Assembly: GCA_022539475.1 (NCBI GenBank)
Contig: VCMS01000026.1
Location: 174,530 to 238,529 of the forward strand
DNA: 64,000 bases
DNA from: Gracilaria domingensis
Lineage: Eukaryota; Rhodophyta; Florideophyceae; Gracilariales; Gracilariaceae
Direction: 5' to 3'
Numbering within the stretch: the first letter of the stretch is position 1; every line of letters starts with the position of its first letter. The notes under the pieces were generated by a model that ran no database searches, had not been told where the DNA came from, and saw only the letters and a program-made list of their open reading frames with translations. Shown one piece after another: positions 8,309-19,169 of this stretch. The position numbers were made by a program, and so were the translations under genes.

Positions 8309-11300
8309 ATGGTCTACTACTGTACACATAAGAAGCGTGGGTGCCCCTTTGTTACTCGCCGAGGAGTCTTATCTCTTCAACAGCATGTCAACCATTGCCC
8401 GTTTCGTCTGAAAGCAGCGCTGGAAGACGACAATAGCCGGGCCATTCGGAGAAGCAAGCGTCTCAACCTTTCCGCGCCCGCGCCCGCATCTTCCGAAACG
8501 GTCACTGCCCCTTGTCGCCTTCCCGAGCCTCCAGTGTCCGAGGACATCGTCGACCCCACTCCGTGCGCCCCTCCCATTCCGGACACTTCGCATTGTGTTT
8601 CTCGTTCCCCGGGTCCCGCGTCATTAGAGCGAGAACACGGAAGCAGTTCCCGCCCAGTGCCTTCTGAGGAGGCCCTTGGTGATTTGCATATGGATTATCT
8701 CACGGTTTGTCTGGCTTCAGTAGCTTCCAACCTTGGTCATCGTGAGGCGGACGAGCTAATTGGGCTACTTCGGGACCCGTGATTCTCGCAAAAGCGATTC
8801 AACGAGACCATAACAAGTTCCAAGCGCTGTACAGAACTGAAGAACGCCATTTTCGAACGATACGCCTCAAAGGACGGTTTCAATCGCAGAACTGTCTCGC
8901 CAGAAGGATGTAAGTTCAGCGCCACCCTCTACACGAGAGACCCCGTTCAGACACTTGTGAAACAGCTCCAGTTGGCTAACAACGAAAACACATTCTTCCA
9001 CCCTATACCTCAGACCCACTCCACGAAAATTTCTCACCCCATGTCCGGCTCTCTCGCAAGAGACGCCACCTCAAAACTTAAGGAAATGGTCATGGGCTCT
9101 TTGGATAGTAGAATAGTGTGGTACTCCCAAGAAATAAGTTACAGTGAATCTTTCGTAGGTCTTCTGCAGGTATACACCGATAAGTCTTCAACAACTCTAA
9201 AGCAAACATCGGTTACCGCCTATCCTCTTCACCTCATATTTCTCAACTTCTCCGACGAGCTTCGCCGTAAGTGTATCCGTGACGACCTCACAGTAGTGGC
9301 ATACTTCCCTACCACACTGATCGAGGTTTCCGCATCTGAAGCAGACGCAATGCCATTTGTTTCTAGCAAGTCTCTACGCGAGTCCAGGATGAAAATCCTT
9401 CAAGAATCTCTTCGTCAAGTCCTGGAGCCCATTCTAAATCTCACGCAGAAAGGTTTTCAGTTCATCGGGGAAGACAAACTAAGTCGAGTGTGCCATCCTC
9501 TGCTTGCAAGTTATTGTGCGGATATTCCTGAGGCTAAGGACATTCTGTCCATTCTTCATGGGACCAAAACGGAAAGCCCGTGTCATAGATGCAAAGCCCC
9601 TCGCTCATCTTTATGCAGTCCTATTCCCACCTCATTCAACGGACGTTCTCAAAAGCACACGAAAAGCATCCGAAAGACATACACAGCTATCTTGCAACAT
9701 GCACAAAAAGACGAGGCGGAAAGACGTCCACGTCGTGCGAGGGAGAGGAGATCTCAAGCGGATACTCTGATGTGTTCAAATTCCATATCTCTCATTCCTT
9801 CGTTCCTCGAAACTTCCGTAAGCCTTGGAATGATCCCGGGATTGTCTCCATACAGTCTGTTCTCATTCGAACCATTACACAACTTGCATCTCGGCATCTC
9901 AAAGTTGATAAAAACGGCCACAATCGAGAGACTGCAGTCAGACACCCTGTGCACCACAATAGGAACATCTGCATCGCGTTCATTTCGAACGATACGCACC
10001 CAACTCCTCAACCATGCAAACGCAATTCTAGCTGCCATAGAACGCGATTCTCCTGCCAAAGGCTTACATATCGATTTCTCCACGCAGGAGAAAGGCAAAT
10101 CTTTGAATGGTATCTTCACGAAAGACGGTCTCCGTGGAATGCTGGAGGCCAAAAACTACAAAGCACTTGACATGGTCTTTATCTTCATAGGAGCATTCTT
10201 TGACATATGCTGTGGAGAACAGGACGTTGCCCCAATCACAACCGTTTTCTCTCAGTATTCGGACTTGCTCTCGACCTTATTCAGATACAATCGTGACCCG
10301 TATTGGACTGAAAGCTGTCTCCTGTGTCTTAGTTCGGAGATTGAAGCCTTCAAGCGTTCCGCAACAAAGACTCTGGCGGATTTTCATCCCTCCAGATTGG
10401 GAACTCTGAAGTTTCATCTTCTCGATCATCTCGTGGACGATATTCGCCGTCTGGGAAGTATCAAGTACTACGACGCAGGCATATACGAACATGCACACCT
10501 GCTATTTAAGAGACACTACAAAAAGACGTCCAGAAGAACAGCAACGGCTGTGGAGGAGACGATTCGCTCCATTGAGCACGGACATGTTAGAAAGCAATGG
10601 AATGGCAATACTCCTTACCAGCGTAATCCTGGTTTACCAGGAACTTCCACACAGCTTCCTCGGTTTGCAATGAGAGGGCGTTCTTTCACTTTACGAGCTC
10701 TTCAACATTGTGTTTCAAGTATGTCCAGTTCAAAAACATGGACTGCTGTTAGAGAGATGTTCTCAAGTACGGACACAAGGTCGATTCTTGATCAAATTGG
10801 TGAACAGGCCCTTCCTCCTTTCCTCAGTCTCGTGAAAGAAACACTGGATGAGCACTCTATTACATACTTCCCAGAAAAGACAAGGATAACTCTGGTGAAT
10901 TCGGCCCTCGTGAAAGGCGGTTTCGTTCCGACTCTTGAACACTTCGATTCGTCTTCTAAGGCACTTAAGCTGGGACGACCCAAATACCCCATCATCCAAC
11001 GTGTCTTCGCTTCTCCAGCATTTTATCCCAGTAGAAAGCCAAAGTTTTCCACTGTATTGGTAAGCGGAGAAGATTCAGAGACTTGGGTTGCCCAGGTAGT
11101 CGCTCTGATGTCGGCCACGTCGCGATTCGGAGCTATTGCAAAGGTCGCGTATTGTGCTAAAAGTCGCGGATCAAGTGGGTGTGAAGCGCTAGTTTTCTCT
11201 AGTTTGATATGTGTGCACGGCGTGTGCAGCGAAATCACTGCCAGAAGAGCGGGGAGGAGTGCTTTCGAAGGTCTCCGGAGGGTGCCAAAATGTGGCCAGA

Positions 11301-11335
11301 ACGTGCCCGCGGGCGGAGGGGGTCGGTCGTGTTAG
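8309..11335 (+). pseudogene. CACTA/Plavaka-like DNA transposase, one in-frame TGA
   Basis: From ATG 8309 one frame runs to 11335, broken only by TGA at 8780-8782. The N-terminus has a C/H finger (CTHKKRGC...HVNHC), typical of large DDE transposases of the CACTA/Plavaka type. The region after the stop includes DIPEAKDILSILHG, PCHRCKAP and FSFEPLHNLHLGISKLI. These resemble the conserved 'Leu-His-Leu-Gly' and Cys-pair blocks around the catalytic core in those families. The distal region has H-K-N positions (YEHAHLLFKRHYKKTSRRT). Family assignment is by eye. The C-terminus runs into the foldback repeats at 11.2 kb, so the natural end may be displaced. TGA could come from CGA by C-to-T change. Confidence 0.65.
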
Positions 11336-12070
11336 GGTAGCTACCCTACCACGACCGGACCCCCCCGCCCGCGGGCACGTTTTGGGCGATGTTTTGAAAA
11401 ATGTGCGATATTATGCCCGCGGGCGGAGGGGGGTCGGTCGTGTTAGGGTAGCTACCCTAAAACGACCGGACCCCCCCGCCCCCGGGCACGTTTTGGACGA
11501 TTTTTTGAAAAATGTGCGATTTTATGCCCGCGGGCGGGGGGGGTCAGTCGTGTTAGGGTAGCTACCCTAACACGACCGGACCCCCCCGCCCGCGAGCACG
11601 TTTTGAATGATTTTTTGAAAAATGTGCGATTTTATGCCCGCGGGCGGGGGGGGTCGGTCGTGTTAGGGTAGCTACCCTAACACGACCGGACCCCCCCGCC
11701 CGCGGGCACGTTTTGGACGATTTAAAATCGCACATTTTTTGAAAAATGTGCGATTATATGCCCGCGGGCACGTTTTGGACGATTTTTTGAAAAATGTCCG
11801 ATTTTATGCCCGCGGGCGCGGGGGGTCGGTCGTGTTAGGGTAGCTACCCTAACACGACCGGACCCCCCCGCCCGCGGGCACGTTTTGGACGAGTTTTTGA
11901 AAAATGTGCGATTTTATGCCCGCGGGCGGGGGGGTCCGGTCGTGTTAGGGTAGCTACCCTAACACGACCGACCCCTCCCCGCTCGCGGGCACGTTTTGGC
12001 CACATTTCGGCGCCTTCCCGGGACCTCCCAAAACACGCCGCCCCGCAGTGATTTCGCTACACCCGGCCGC
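11215..12070. repeat. Foldback array: six ~110-bp palindromic repeats inside inverted ends
   Basis: The core gttagggtagctaccctaac or a close variant starts at 11331, 11442, 11552, 11662, 11834 and 11944, a spacing of 110-111 with one 172-base step. Each core is flanked by inverted arms (cggtcgtg / cacgaccg, then the G-rich and C-rich arms and cccgcgggc). The units are separated by a ttttttgaaaaatgtgcgatttt spacer. The outer ends form a further inverted repeat: agcgaaatcactgc near 11224 matches gcagtgatttcgct near 12046. This looks like a non-autonomous foldback or MITE-like element. No clear target-site duplication was found. Confidence 0.85.
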
Positions 12071-12418
12071 CGGTACGTTGGCGCCGCTGTCCACGTGTAT
12101 TCGCGGGAGTAGGCTGTACATGGAAGTAAATGAGTGTTCTCTTGACTACTATGCAAAGCATTTGAAGAGCATGATTAGAGAGCGCGACCATTGCTCGCAT
12201 GAGTCATCATTGCGCGAACTCCACGACTCTAAAGCGTACAATCAGCGTGCGAGCGGCCACGGACAGGACACGGACGAGACTGGCAGTGCGCTGGGAGGAG
12301 CTGCCGAAAGCGGGGGTGCCCAGCGTAAGTCGCCATTTAAAAGGCTCGCATCCGTTCTTGTATCGTCCAGAGCGAACGTATTGTTGATATACACCTTTCA
12401 CTGCAATAGCTGTTCAAC

Positions 12419-13537
12419 ATGAAGCCAACTCGTGTTCGAAAGCGTACGCAAAGCGTGACTCCTCGCACTCGGCGGAGCACTCGATTATTGCAAGGTGGAA
12501 TGCGGGTTTCTCTGCAGATGGATATTGAGAATGAAGGAAAGGTGATAGTGGGGTAAGCGTTTTTGCATGGAATTGGAAGTGTTCTACGCCGCGAGTTGCT
12601 CGGGAAGCAATTGGACCCAGGTCTTGTGATGGTTCATAATATTCTCATCATTCGAAGCGGTCAGACGTTCTACCCTTACCGGGCGGAGGGCCTGGATCTT
12701 CCACAATATATCCAGGATCTCCGGACGGCCGCTCCTTGCGATGGGAAAATGATGGAACCGGTGGCAGCCAGCATTCCGGCGTCCAAGCGAGGAACGGTGA
12801 GCGCTATGAGTGAGGTGATGACGCCGACAAGCCGCACGGAGCCAATTCGAAGTTCATCAACACCGAGAGGTAGCGCATCAGTAGCACCTCCACGGGCAGG
12901 TCCGTCGTCTGTTACGAAGCGGTCTATGAAGACGAGAGCATCCCCAGCTACGAAGCGGACAGGTCAAACAAAGTCTACCTCCGTTACGAAGCCCACTGCG
13001 TCGAAAAGGGCTTCTCCTGCGATGAATCAGACCGTCGACACAAGGGGAACTTCTGCGTCGAAACAGACGGTTCAGCAGGGGACGGCTGTGCAAGAGGAGG
13101 AAGATGAGATCATGAAAGGTCCCCTTCCAGACGCGGATGCGCAATCCGCGCAAGGAGCTGGTCCATCTGTACCCCAAACTGCACCAGAAACTGCGGAGCA
13201 GCAGGACGATGACGTTGTGCTTCTGTCCGCAAGAATGGCACGTTCAAGTGTTTCTGGCGAGCGGTCTGGAACACAAGGGACACCTACTCGGAGCAAGACG
13301 TACAGACGAATTCGTCAGAAGGTACCAAAGGTGAACCTCAATTCCAATTTCGTGTACAACAAACTGTGGCAGTGGAGAGAAGAAGTGGATTCTGCTATTG
13401 GAGACCTGTTGCAGAAGATAGATGCGTTTGTTATCTATCCCGGCGATAAAAGTTGCGAAATTGTGGATAACTTCCGGTTTTCACTTCGACAGTCCATTGT
13501 ACGTGAAGTTAGGGAACAGGTCATTTCGATAAAGTAA
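12419..13537 (+). CDS. Two-exon gene of unknown function, basic and low-complexity middle
   Basis: Exon 1 starts at ATG 12419 (MKPTRVRKRTQSV) and runs to about 12541. A short intron with donor GTGATAG and acceptor near 12595 or 12607 keeps the frame into QLDPGLVMVHNILII and on to the stop at 13537. The protein is about 350 residues. It has a basic N-terminus, a central Ser/Thr/Lys/Pro-rich region with repeated Val-Thr-Lys and Pro-Ala motifs, and a more ordered C-terminus (FVYNKLWQWREEVDSAIGDL). It could be a chromatin or cytoskeletal adaptor, but no family was recognised. Intron ends are inferred. Confidence 0.5.
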
Positions 13538-13596
13538 CTTTTATGTTTAACTATCTCTAAAAGGTTTACAACACCGAAAAGTCATGTTTTCTAACC

Positions 13597-14499
13597 TCAA
13601 AGCTGGGGGAATGGGGAGGGGGATAACTTTTCCTTAACAACGTTGACGTAGTTTGTATGAAAAGGAGCGGGGTCACCGCCGACAATGTTTCTTTCTTGGC
13701 GGGAAAAGTCGTAGAAGTACGCGTTCCTAAACTGAAAGTCGGAGAAAGAAGTAGGGAAGCCAACGAGAGTTTTCCCATATGCAAGAAGTCGCCCAACGGT
13801 CTCTTCCAGGTTGAAAGTAGTACCTGTCTTAAGCGAAACTATCTTCAACAGCTCTTTCATTATTGTGAGCACAACCGTACTGCACTCCGTAGCGACTACG
13901 TCCATAGGAATGAAACCTCTTGAGGCCCCGACGATGTTGAACGATGATAGCCACACGAGCTTCTCATAATAGCTTACGAGAAATGTATCTTCGTCGACAA
14001 CCCCGCAAGTGAGACCCATAGACCTAAACCTGTCTGCAACGTTGGAGGCCCACTTTCCTGTTACGACAGTGAGACCATCCGGACTTTGAGGAGTGACACC
14101 ATCCTGCGGAGCTGCGTTTCTTGAGGGGACACCAACGTATAAGACAACTTTTGAACATTTGTCCACACCGAGCTTCGAAAACAATGGTATGATGTCTCCA
14201 TTCTGGAAGAAAACGAGATTCTCTCTGAGCGAATAAGGTCAAGCCTGAATTACGGTCTCCAGGGTGTTCGTTCTTCCACAAACTAGTATCGGTACATCAG
14301 AAAGATGAGAGGTAGCAGCCATGCTGCAGAATTCGAGTGCGGAAATGACCGTATCTTCTTCGTTCGCCAGCATGGTACCTATACGCCCCCTTCCAACAAT
14401 AACGGCCCGAGTCCTTCGGGCGGGAGATGAGGCCTGAGGGACGTCAGAGTATCTGGGACTCGGAGGCGGAGTCGGAGGCATGTCGGACTGGGAGTTCAT
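13597..14499 (-). pseudogene. ApbA/ketopantoate reductase-like protein with one in-frame TGA
   Basis: From ATG 14499 the frame carries an N-terminal dinucleotide-binding motif (AVIVGRGRIGTML, about residues 32-44) and CGRTNTLETVIQA. It is then interrupted by TGA at 14239-14241 (codon 87). The same frame resumes with LVFFQNGDIIP, a motif typical of ketopantoate reductase-like proteins ('DLVFxQNG'). It continues through TVVTGKWA and a helical C-terminal domain to 13597. Nothing else is broken. The TGA is followed by C, a context known to favour readthrough, so either a recent nonsense mutation or programmed readthrough is possible. The substrate is unknown. The family reduces 2-oxo acids with NAD(P)H. 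Confidence 0.65.
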
Positions 14500-14893
14500 T
14501 GCAAGTGTTTGATTGTTTTTGTGTGACGATAGAAATGGAAGATGGGGCCGAGAACTGCTGGGGTAAAGAGTGATACTTAAGTACAAACGGTTCGGAAGCG
14601 CAGAACGGGAACATGGTTCACTTTGTGAAATTGAGCGAAATGTATGATATGTGATTGTACTGCATGAATGATAGGGCTTGTATGAGACGACAGGCCACAA
14701 AGTGTGATGATGTTTTATGAAAGGTAGGTGGAAGAGTAGAAAGTGTGCAATGAATGAAACTGATTTCGAACCTGAGTTGTAAAGTAGTTGTAAAGTACGA
14801 GTTACGGGGAGCTTGAATACAGGATGAAAGGAGCCATTTTGGCTTCATAAATGACGTGAACGGGTTCTATAGCTTCACTTGGATTGCCATAAT

Positions 14894-15217
14894 TAAAAGG
14901 ATGGAGTTGGATTGCGCCCGAATACGTCTATAAAGGTCGTAGAAGCACTTATGAAGGAAGGAGTTGTAGACATGTTATTGTTGATGACGGTGGAGCCAGG
15001 GTTTGGAGGACAGGCGTTTATGGAGGGTGTTCTTGACAAGGTGCGACATGCAAGGGAGTTGTACCCAAGAATAGGGATACAGGTGGATGGGGGTATTGGA
15101 CTGAGTACTGTGAAAGGAGTAGTGAAGGCCGGTGCAAACATTTCAGTTGCAGGATCTGCCATCTTTGGCTCGAGTAACCCAGCTCATGTCATAGCTGGTT
15201 TTCGAAAGGTTGGTTAG
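14894..15217 (+). pseudogene. Ribulose-phosphate 3-epimerase, C-terminal half only
   Basis: The frame reads GVGLRPNTSIKVVEAL, then MTVEPGFGGQ, IQVDGGIG and AGSAIFGSSNPAHVI. These are the conserved C-terminal blocks of the TIM-barrel enzyme that interconverts ribulose-5- and xylulose-5-phosphate in the Calvin and pentose phosphate pathways. The second active-site Asp (VDGG) and the phosphate-binding AGSAIFG are present. The N-terminal half, with the first catalytic Asp and metal ligands, is not upstream: a TAA stop precedes this frame and 14.7-14.89 kb does not encode it. It is a truncated copy, or a last exon with its other exons lost. Confidence 0.8.
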
Positions 15218-15269
15218 AGATAGTAGCATAAATTTATTGTTTATTACATTGTTACCTTTACGTGTTATC

Positions 15270-15630
15270 ACGACTACATTCTCCGTCTCCATTGGAGATG
15301 TATTTCTCTTGTATCACAACCGGGAAAGGATGTGAGAGAACATAAATATATCCCCAGTGGACGCTGAGAGGGAGGATGAACTACTCTACGTGCTATCATT
15401 GTTACCCATCCGGTGTCGAGTGGTGACATATTCTCTTTTTGTCACAACCCACACAGGATGTGACGGAAGAAGATGCCCCCAGTCGAGACAGAGGGTCAGC
15501 TACTCTAAGTACAATCACTAGTCCCTAGCTTGCCTCCACTGGCAATATCTTCCTGTTTTGCTATAACTATCGAGTGAGGCTATGGTGGAAGAGAAAAATA
15601 TCGCCGGTCGAGGCGAGGTGGGTGGGGATT
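15270..15630 (+). repeat. Three degenerate ~120-bp tandem repeats
   Basis: Three units begin near ttggagatgtatttctcttg (about 15292), gtggtgacatattctctttt (about 15420) and actggcaatatcttcctgtt (about 15538). Each has a central block like tcacaac....ggatgtga....gaagaa....cccag(t/c)....gag. They diverge substantially but keep order and spacing. The array ends ~220 bases before the start of the coiled-coil ORF and may form its upstream region. Confidence 0.6.
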
Positions 15631-15854
15631 ATGTGAGCGCGAAAGAGGAGACAGAGAGGTGGCGCTTAAATAGTGGAAGGTGCGGGGGTGTACAGTAGAT
15701 TTTTTGCCAGGAAATGGGATGAGGGAAACAGGGACAATCATGGTGCTGGATATAGCCCGTGTGGTTGGACAGTGGGGGTGGACAGCACAGTTTAGCTCGA
15801 TTGCACTGTATCGCAGCGGAAACTTCGATCCAACTACTACTTCTTCTTCTGAAG

Positions 15855-16784
15855 ATGTCGAACGGATACGTGAAGGATGAGGAGCTGTTGGCGCTGTTGG
15901 AGGGGGAGGAGGTACCGCAGACGCCGTCACCAAAGCTGGAAGAGGACGTGATTACGGCGGCTGGTCGGATGTCGCCGAAGAAGGAAGTGGCTGATGAAGG
16001 AAAGAAGTGTGAGGCGAGGAGAGGGGATGGTGATGAGGTAGAGAAGGGTGTAGAATTGGAGGTGGAGGGGGTCGCAATGGAGAGAAGGGGTGCGGTGCAT
16101 CTGAATCAGTTAGAGGTTGGAGACCAGATAGAGAGTGGGGGCGGAGAGGGTGACAGGGAGATGTGGTTTGTGGGGGAGATGAAGGCAAGGGTGGGGATGT
16201 TGGGGTTGGTGATGAAGGAGCAACTGGACGATGGAATTGTGGAGATTGTAACGGAAATGGGCGGTGTGGTGCTGAGTGGGGGTGGTAGTGGTGTTTCGGT
16301 TGAGGCGATTTCGAGCCTGCGGAATTCGTTGTCGGTATTGGGAGTGGAGATGAGAAATCATGTGTATGGGATAGTGGAGTGTGCGGGAAGGGAGGTTGGA
16401 GAGTTGCGGGAGGAGAATAGGGTTCTGAACGAGAGGTTGGACGTGCTGGAGAAGGAGGTGAAGGAGCTGTGCAAGAGGCAAAGATTGGTGGAAGAGGAGA
16501 CGGTGAAAGGAGGTGTGGAGGGAAAGACGGAGAAGGGAAGTGTGGGAAGGGTGGCGGTGCAGAAGGGGTCTCCTGTGACACCGAAGACAAAGGGTGGTGG
16601 GGTTGGGGATGGGAAGAGCCGTCTGAAGAAGAAGCGTAAGGAGATGAAGAAGGTGGTGGAGGAGGTGCCGCGGGAGGGAGTGGGAGCTCCGGTGGTGACT
16701 GGGTTTAGGAGTGCGGCGGAGGTAGCGCGGACTGCGAAGGGGATTCTGAGGGGACAGGAGGAGAGAAGGATGGGAGGGATTTGA
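15855..16784 (+). CDS. Unknown protein with central coiled coil, highly charged
   Basis: ATG 15855 opens 309 codons (MSNGYVKDEELLALLEGEEV). The protein is rich in Glu, Gly, Lys and Val. A predicted coiled coil (EVGELREENRVLNERLDVLE, about residues 185-215) is followed by a Lys-rich stretch and a short conserved-looking end (TGFRSAAEVARTAKGIL). The coding strand is strikingly purine-rich. Such proteins are often ORF1/gag-like components of retroelements, and the surroundings are transposon debris, but no homology is claimed. The opposite strand also stays open only because of this composition. Confidence 0.5.
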   Translation: MSNGYVKDEELLALLEGEEVPQTPSPKLEEDVITAAGRMSPKKEVADEGKKCEARRGDGDEVEKGVELEVEGVAMERRGAVHLNQLEVGDQIESGGGEGDREMWFVGEMKARVGMLGLVMKEQLDDGIVEIVTEMGGVVLSGGGSGVSVEAISSLRNSLSVLGVEMRNHVYGIVECAGREVGELREENRVLNERLDVLEKEVKELCKRQRLVEEETVKGGVEGKTEKGSVGRVAVQKGSPVTPKTKGGGVGDGKSRLKKKRKEMKKVVEEVPREGVGAPVVTGFRSAAEVARTAKGILRGQEERRMGGI

Positions 16785-17194
16785 AGCCGTTTTCGGGCGA
16801 GGCGGGTATACGAGAAGGGGGAGAGTTGTGCACCTGACTTCTACAAAATGAACGCGTGATGGGCGAGAAATGGGTAAATAGCGGGGGTGGTGTGGACTGG
16901 GAAGAAGTGATGGGATGATTGAGGTGGGATGAGTTGCGATTGGCATTGCAACATGGGAGAAAATGGAAACGCAAACTAGCACGAGTGCAGTTTTGAGAGA
17001 GGGTCGCGGAAAAGAGTGAATGGGACCATGCGGCGAAGTAGAACCTCTACGAAAACTAGGGGACCCAAGAACTAAACTGCGCGAGATGGAATTTAATATT
17101 CCAAAATTTCTTGATTTTTTGAGTGCCAGCCTCTGCTACCCCCTCGCGCGCCCCAAATAGACCCAAAACTAGCTTAGTTTCCAAAGCGAACAGA

Positions 17195-18271
17195 CTATAT
17201 TCCACTTTGCAGAACACAGACGCGGTAGTCCACCACCTTGGTGAACAGTTCGTTCAGCGGTCTGATGCGCCTGGGCGCAGCCTTCTTCGAGCGGGAACGA
17301 TGCCGATCGGAGCGGCGTTTGCGATCAGAACGGTCTGAGTCCTCGTCACTGTCAGTTCTGGAAACGGCATCAGAACTATCCGAGCCGTCAGAATCAGTAT
17401 CCGAATCGGAAGAGCGTCGTTTCTGTCTACGACGATGTCGGTTCTTCCGGGCGCGGGGGCGATCCGAACCGGAGGAATCATCAGCTCTGCCGCCCTTCTT
17501 GCGGCGGCCTCTTCTCTCGTCTTCAGAAGAGTCGTCTGAATCTCCGTTCGGGTCATCTCGATGAGGAACCACCGGGAGGACAGGAGCCATGGGGGCACTC
17601 TGCTGGCCCCCTTCTGGGTGTGGCTCATTGTTCCGCTCGGCGGGTACGTAGCCAGTGGCTAAGTCCGGTCGGCCAAGTAAAGACTTGGAAAGGGGTGGCA
17701 ACGTTGCCGTTGCCGTGTAAACTGCCTGACGGTCTTCCTGTTCACCTTCGCCGAATCCGATCGGTATCATCTGTTGTATAACCGCCTTGGCGGTCTCGCG
17801 GACCGTCGGGGTGATGACTTCGGTCAATAACTCCGGAAGGCGTTCATGAAGATAACGCTCAACCCGAACGGGAACACGAGCTTCAATCTCGTTCTTCAGC
17901 TTGTAATGCCAGTACGGCTCAAGCTGTTTCCACAGTTCTGGTAGAGTCTTCGGCGTGCGATCCGAAGCGATCTGTCCGGTCGGAACTGAGAGCTGCGGAA
18001 GCGACTCGGCTCCATCCAGACTCACTGGAGCTTCTTTGTTCCGGTCGGAAGAAGCAGGGGCGGCCCCGGAGCGCCTTCAGGACTTGCGCAACAGTACCTC
18101 GGGGTTCTCCAGGTGGAAGTCGGGGGCTGGTGGAGTGCCACGGGCACTTCGGCGGCCAACCGAAGCGGTGTCCGAAGCCGTCTGCAGAGTAGGCTCGACG
18201 GACTGAGCCGGTTCTTTTTCGACATCGACCCTTACGGTCGGTTCCACAGATGCGTGACGTGCATCCATCAC
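17195..18271 (-). pseudogene. Second gypsy-family gag (N-terminal region), one in-frame TGA
   Basis: From the ATG at 18271 (MDARHASVEPTVRVDV) the frame runs to 17195, with a single TGA at 18077-18079. It encodes an acidic then helical region (LWKQLEPYWHYKLKNEIEA, HERLPELLTEVITP). A long Asp/Ser and Arg-rich tail follows (SDTDSDGSDSSD), then RPLNELFTKVVDYR. This looks like the gag N-terminus absent from the 1-6.5 kb element. Eleven CCGNNCGG motifs between 17303 and 18540 tie the two together. The rest of this copy is not adjacent. Confidence 0.55.
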
Positions 18272-18680
18272 AAGATATCTTCTTCAGATCTGTTGTTGCT
18301 CCGTACGGAAAACACGAATCCCACTTCTAGGTCGGGAGACCAATGTGAGATAGCGCCGTCAGGCGAAAGAGTCCTAGAGGCGCGATCCGAGTAAGTTCGT
18401 AAGCGGGGCGTGTATTCCCGTGATCCGGTCGGGTATAAGTGTAACGCGTGGTAACAAACGCCAGCACCGGGCGATCGTAGGGAGACTGGGCGGTTGGGAG
18501 CGTTAGGCGCGGTCGAGAAACGCGCGTTGAGTCCGAACGGCCTGGAAACCTAGTAGTCGTGCGTCACGGTTCCAGTCGCAGGTCTGACTTAGCGAAGAGA
18601 TAGTTCAGGACGGTGGTGCTTACCCTTTACTAGTTGGGAGTACGGGAGGAGCGGAGGTGCATAAGTAGCACCTCGACGCT
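18272..18680 (-). other. Leader/LTR-like flank of the second gypsy fragment
   Basis: This non-coding stretch lies upstream (minus sense) of the gag fragment. It carries CCGNNCGG motifs at 18301, 18425 and 18533 and so belongs to the same element family. It is likely 5' leader or LTR sequence. No terminal repeat pair could be defined. Confidence 0.4.
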
Positions 18681-18857
18681 GCAACTCACCGCGTAAAGTC
18701 CGAATCATCACCCTGCCCACGTGGCGAAAATATCCAGACGTAGAGCGGGTGCCATCTATCTACAACTATGCTACGTGTAGTTACTATCATACAAGTCCGC
18801 ACGGCGTGCCATCTCCGCACACGTGGGACACCTTGCGCTTCCTGCCAGTCTCTAGTA

Positions 18858-19106
18858 TACCCCTTCTTACCTGCCATACATATCGGATCCACTATACTAC
18901 AGACGTCAGAAAAGCGCATGATGCTCGACATTGCGGCGGCAAGAGAAGGTTTTAAATCACATCTTATCTCTGACATTGGTTTTGTTCGCAGCTCATTGAA
19001 CATCGCCGACGGTTTGACAAAGAGGATGCAACAGGCTGCGCTACGCAATTTACTGTCCTCTGGGATATTGGCAATAACTGCTGAACAGTGGATTGTTCGG
19101 GGCTGA
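18858..19106 (+). pseudogene. Ty1/copia RNase H C-terminal fragment
   Basis: The frame contains SEKRMMLDIAAAREGF, SDIGFVRSSLNIADGLTK and a closing helix. This is the standard end of copia polyproteins, where RNase H finishes with 'VRSxxNxADxLTK'. Everything upstream (gag, integrase, reverse transcriptase) is missing. It stands directly next to the gypsy leader, so the site is a nest of partial retroelements. Confidence 0.85.
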
Positions 19107-19169
19107 ACTACCCGTTTTTACTTCGACAAGTATAACTCACGCACTTCTGTTACATACAACCCTTCCGCG

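Noticed and set aside
11331-11963. TTAGGG motifs taken as interstitial telomere repeats
   Set aside because: There is one TTAGGG per arm within a longer palindrome, not a tandem telomeric array.
11215-12070. CRISPR-like array of regularly spaced repeats
   Set aside because: Units are contiguous and internally palindromic with no variable spacers, and the genome is eukaryotic.
8780-14241. TGA as a reassigned sense codon
   Set aside because: Clear host genes here (CCT protein, alpha/beta hydrolase) end with TGA at the expected place.
15952-16982. Pro/His/Ser-rich minus-strand frames opposite the coiled-coil ORF
   Set aside because: They are explained by the purine-rich plus strand, have low complexity and no domain.
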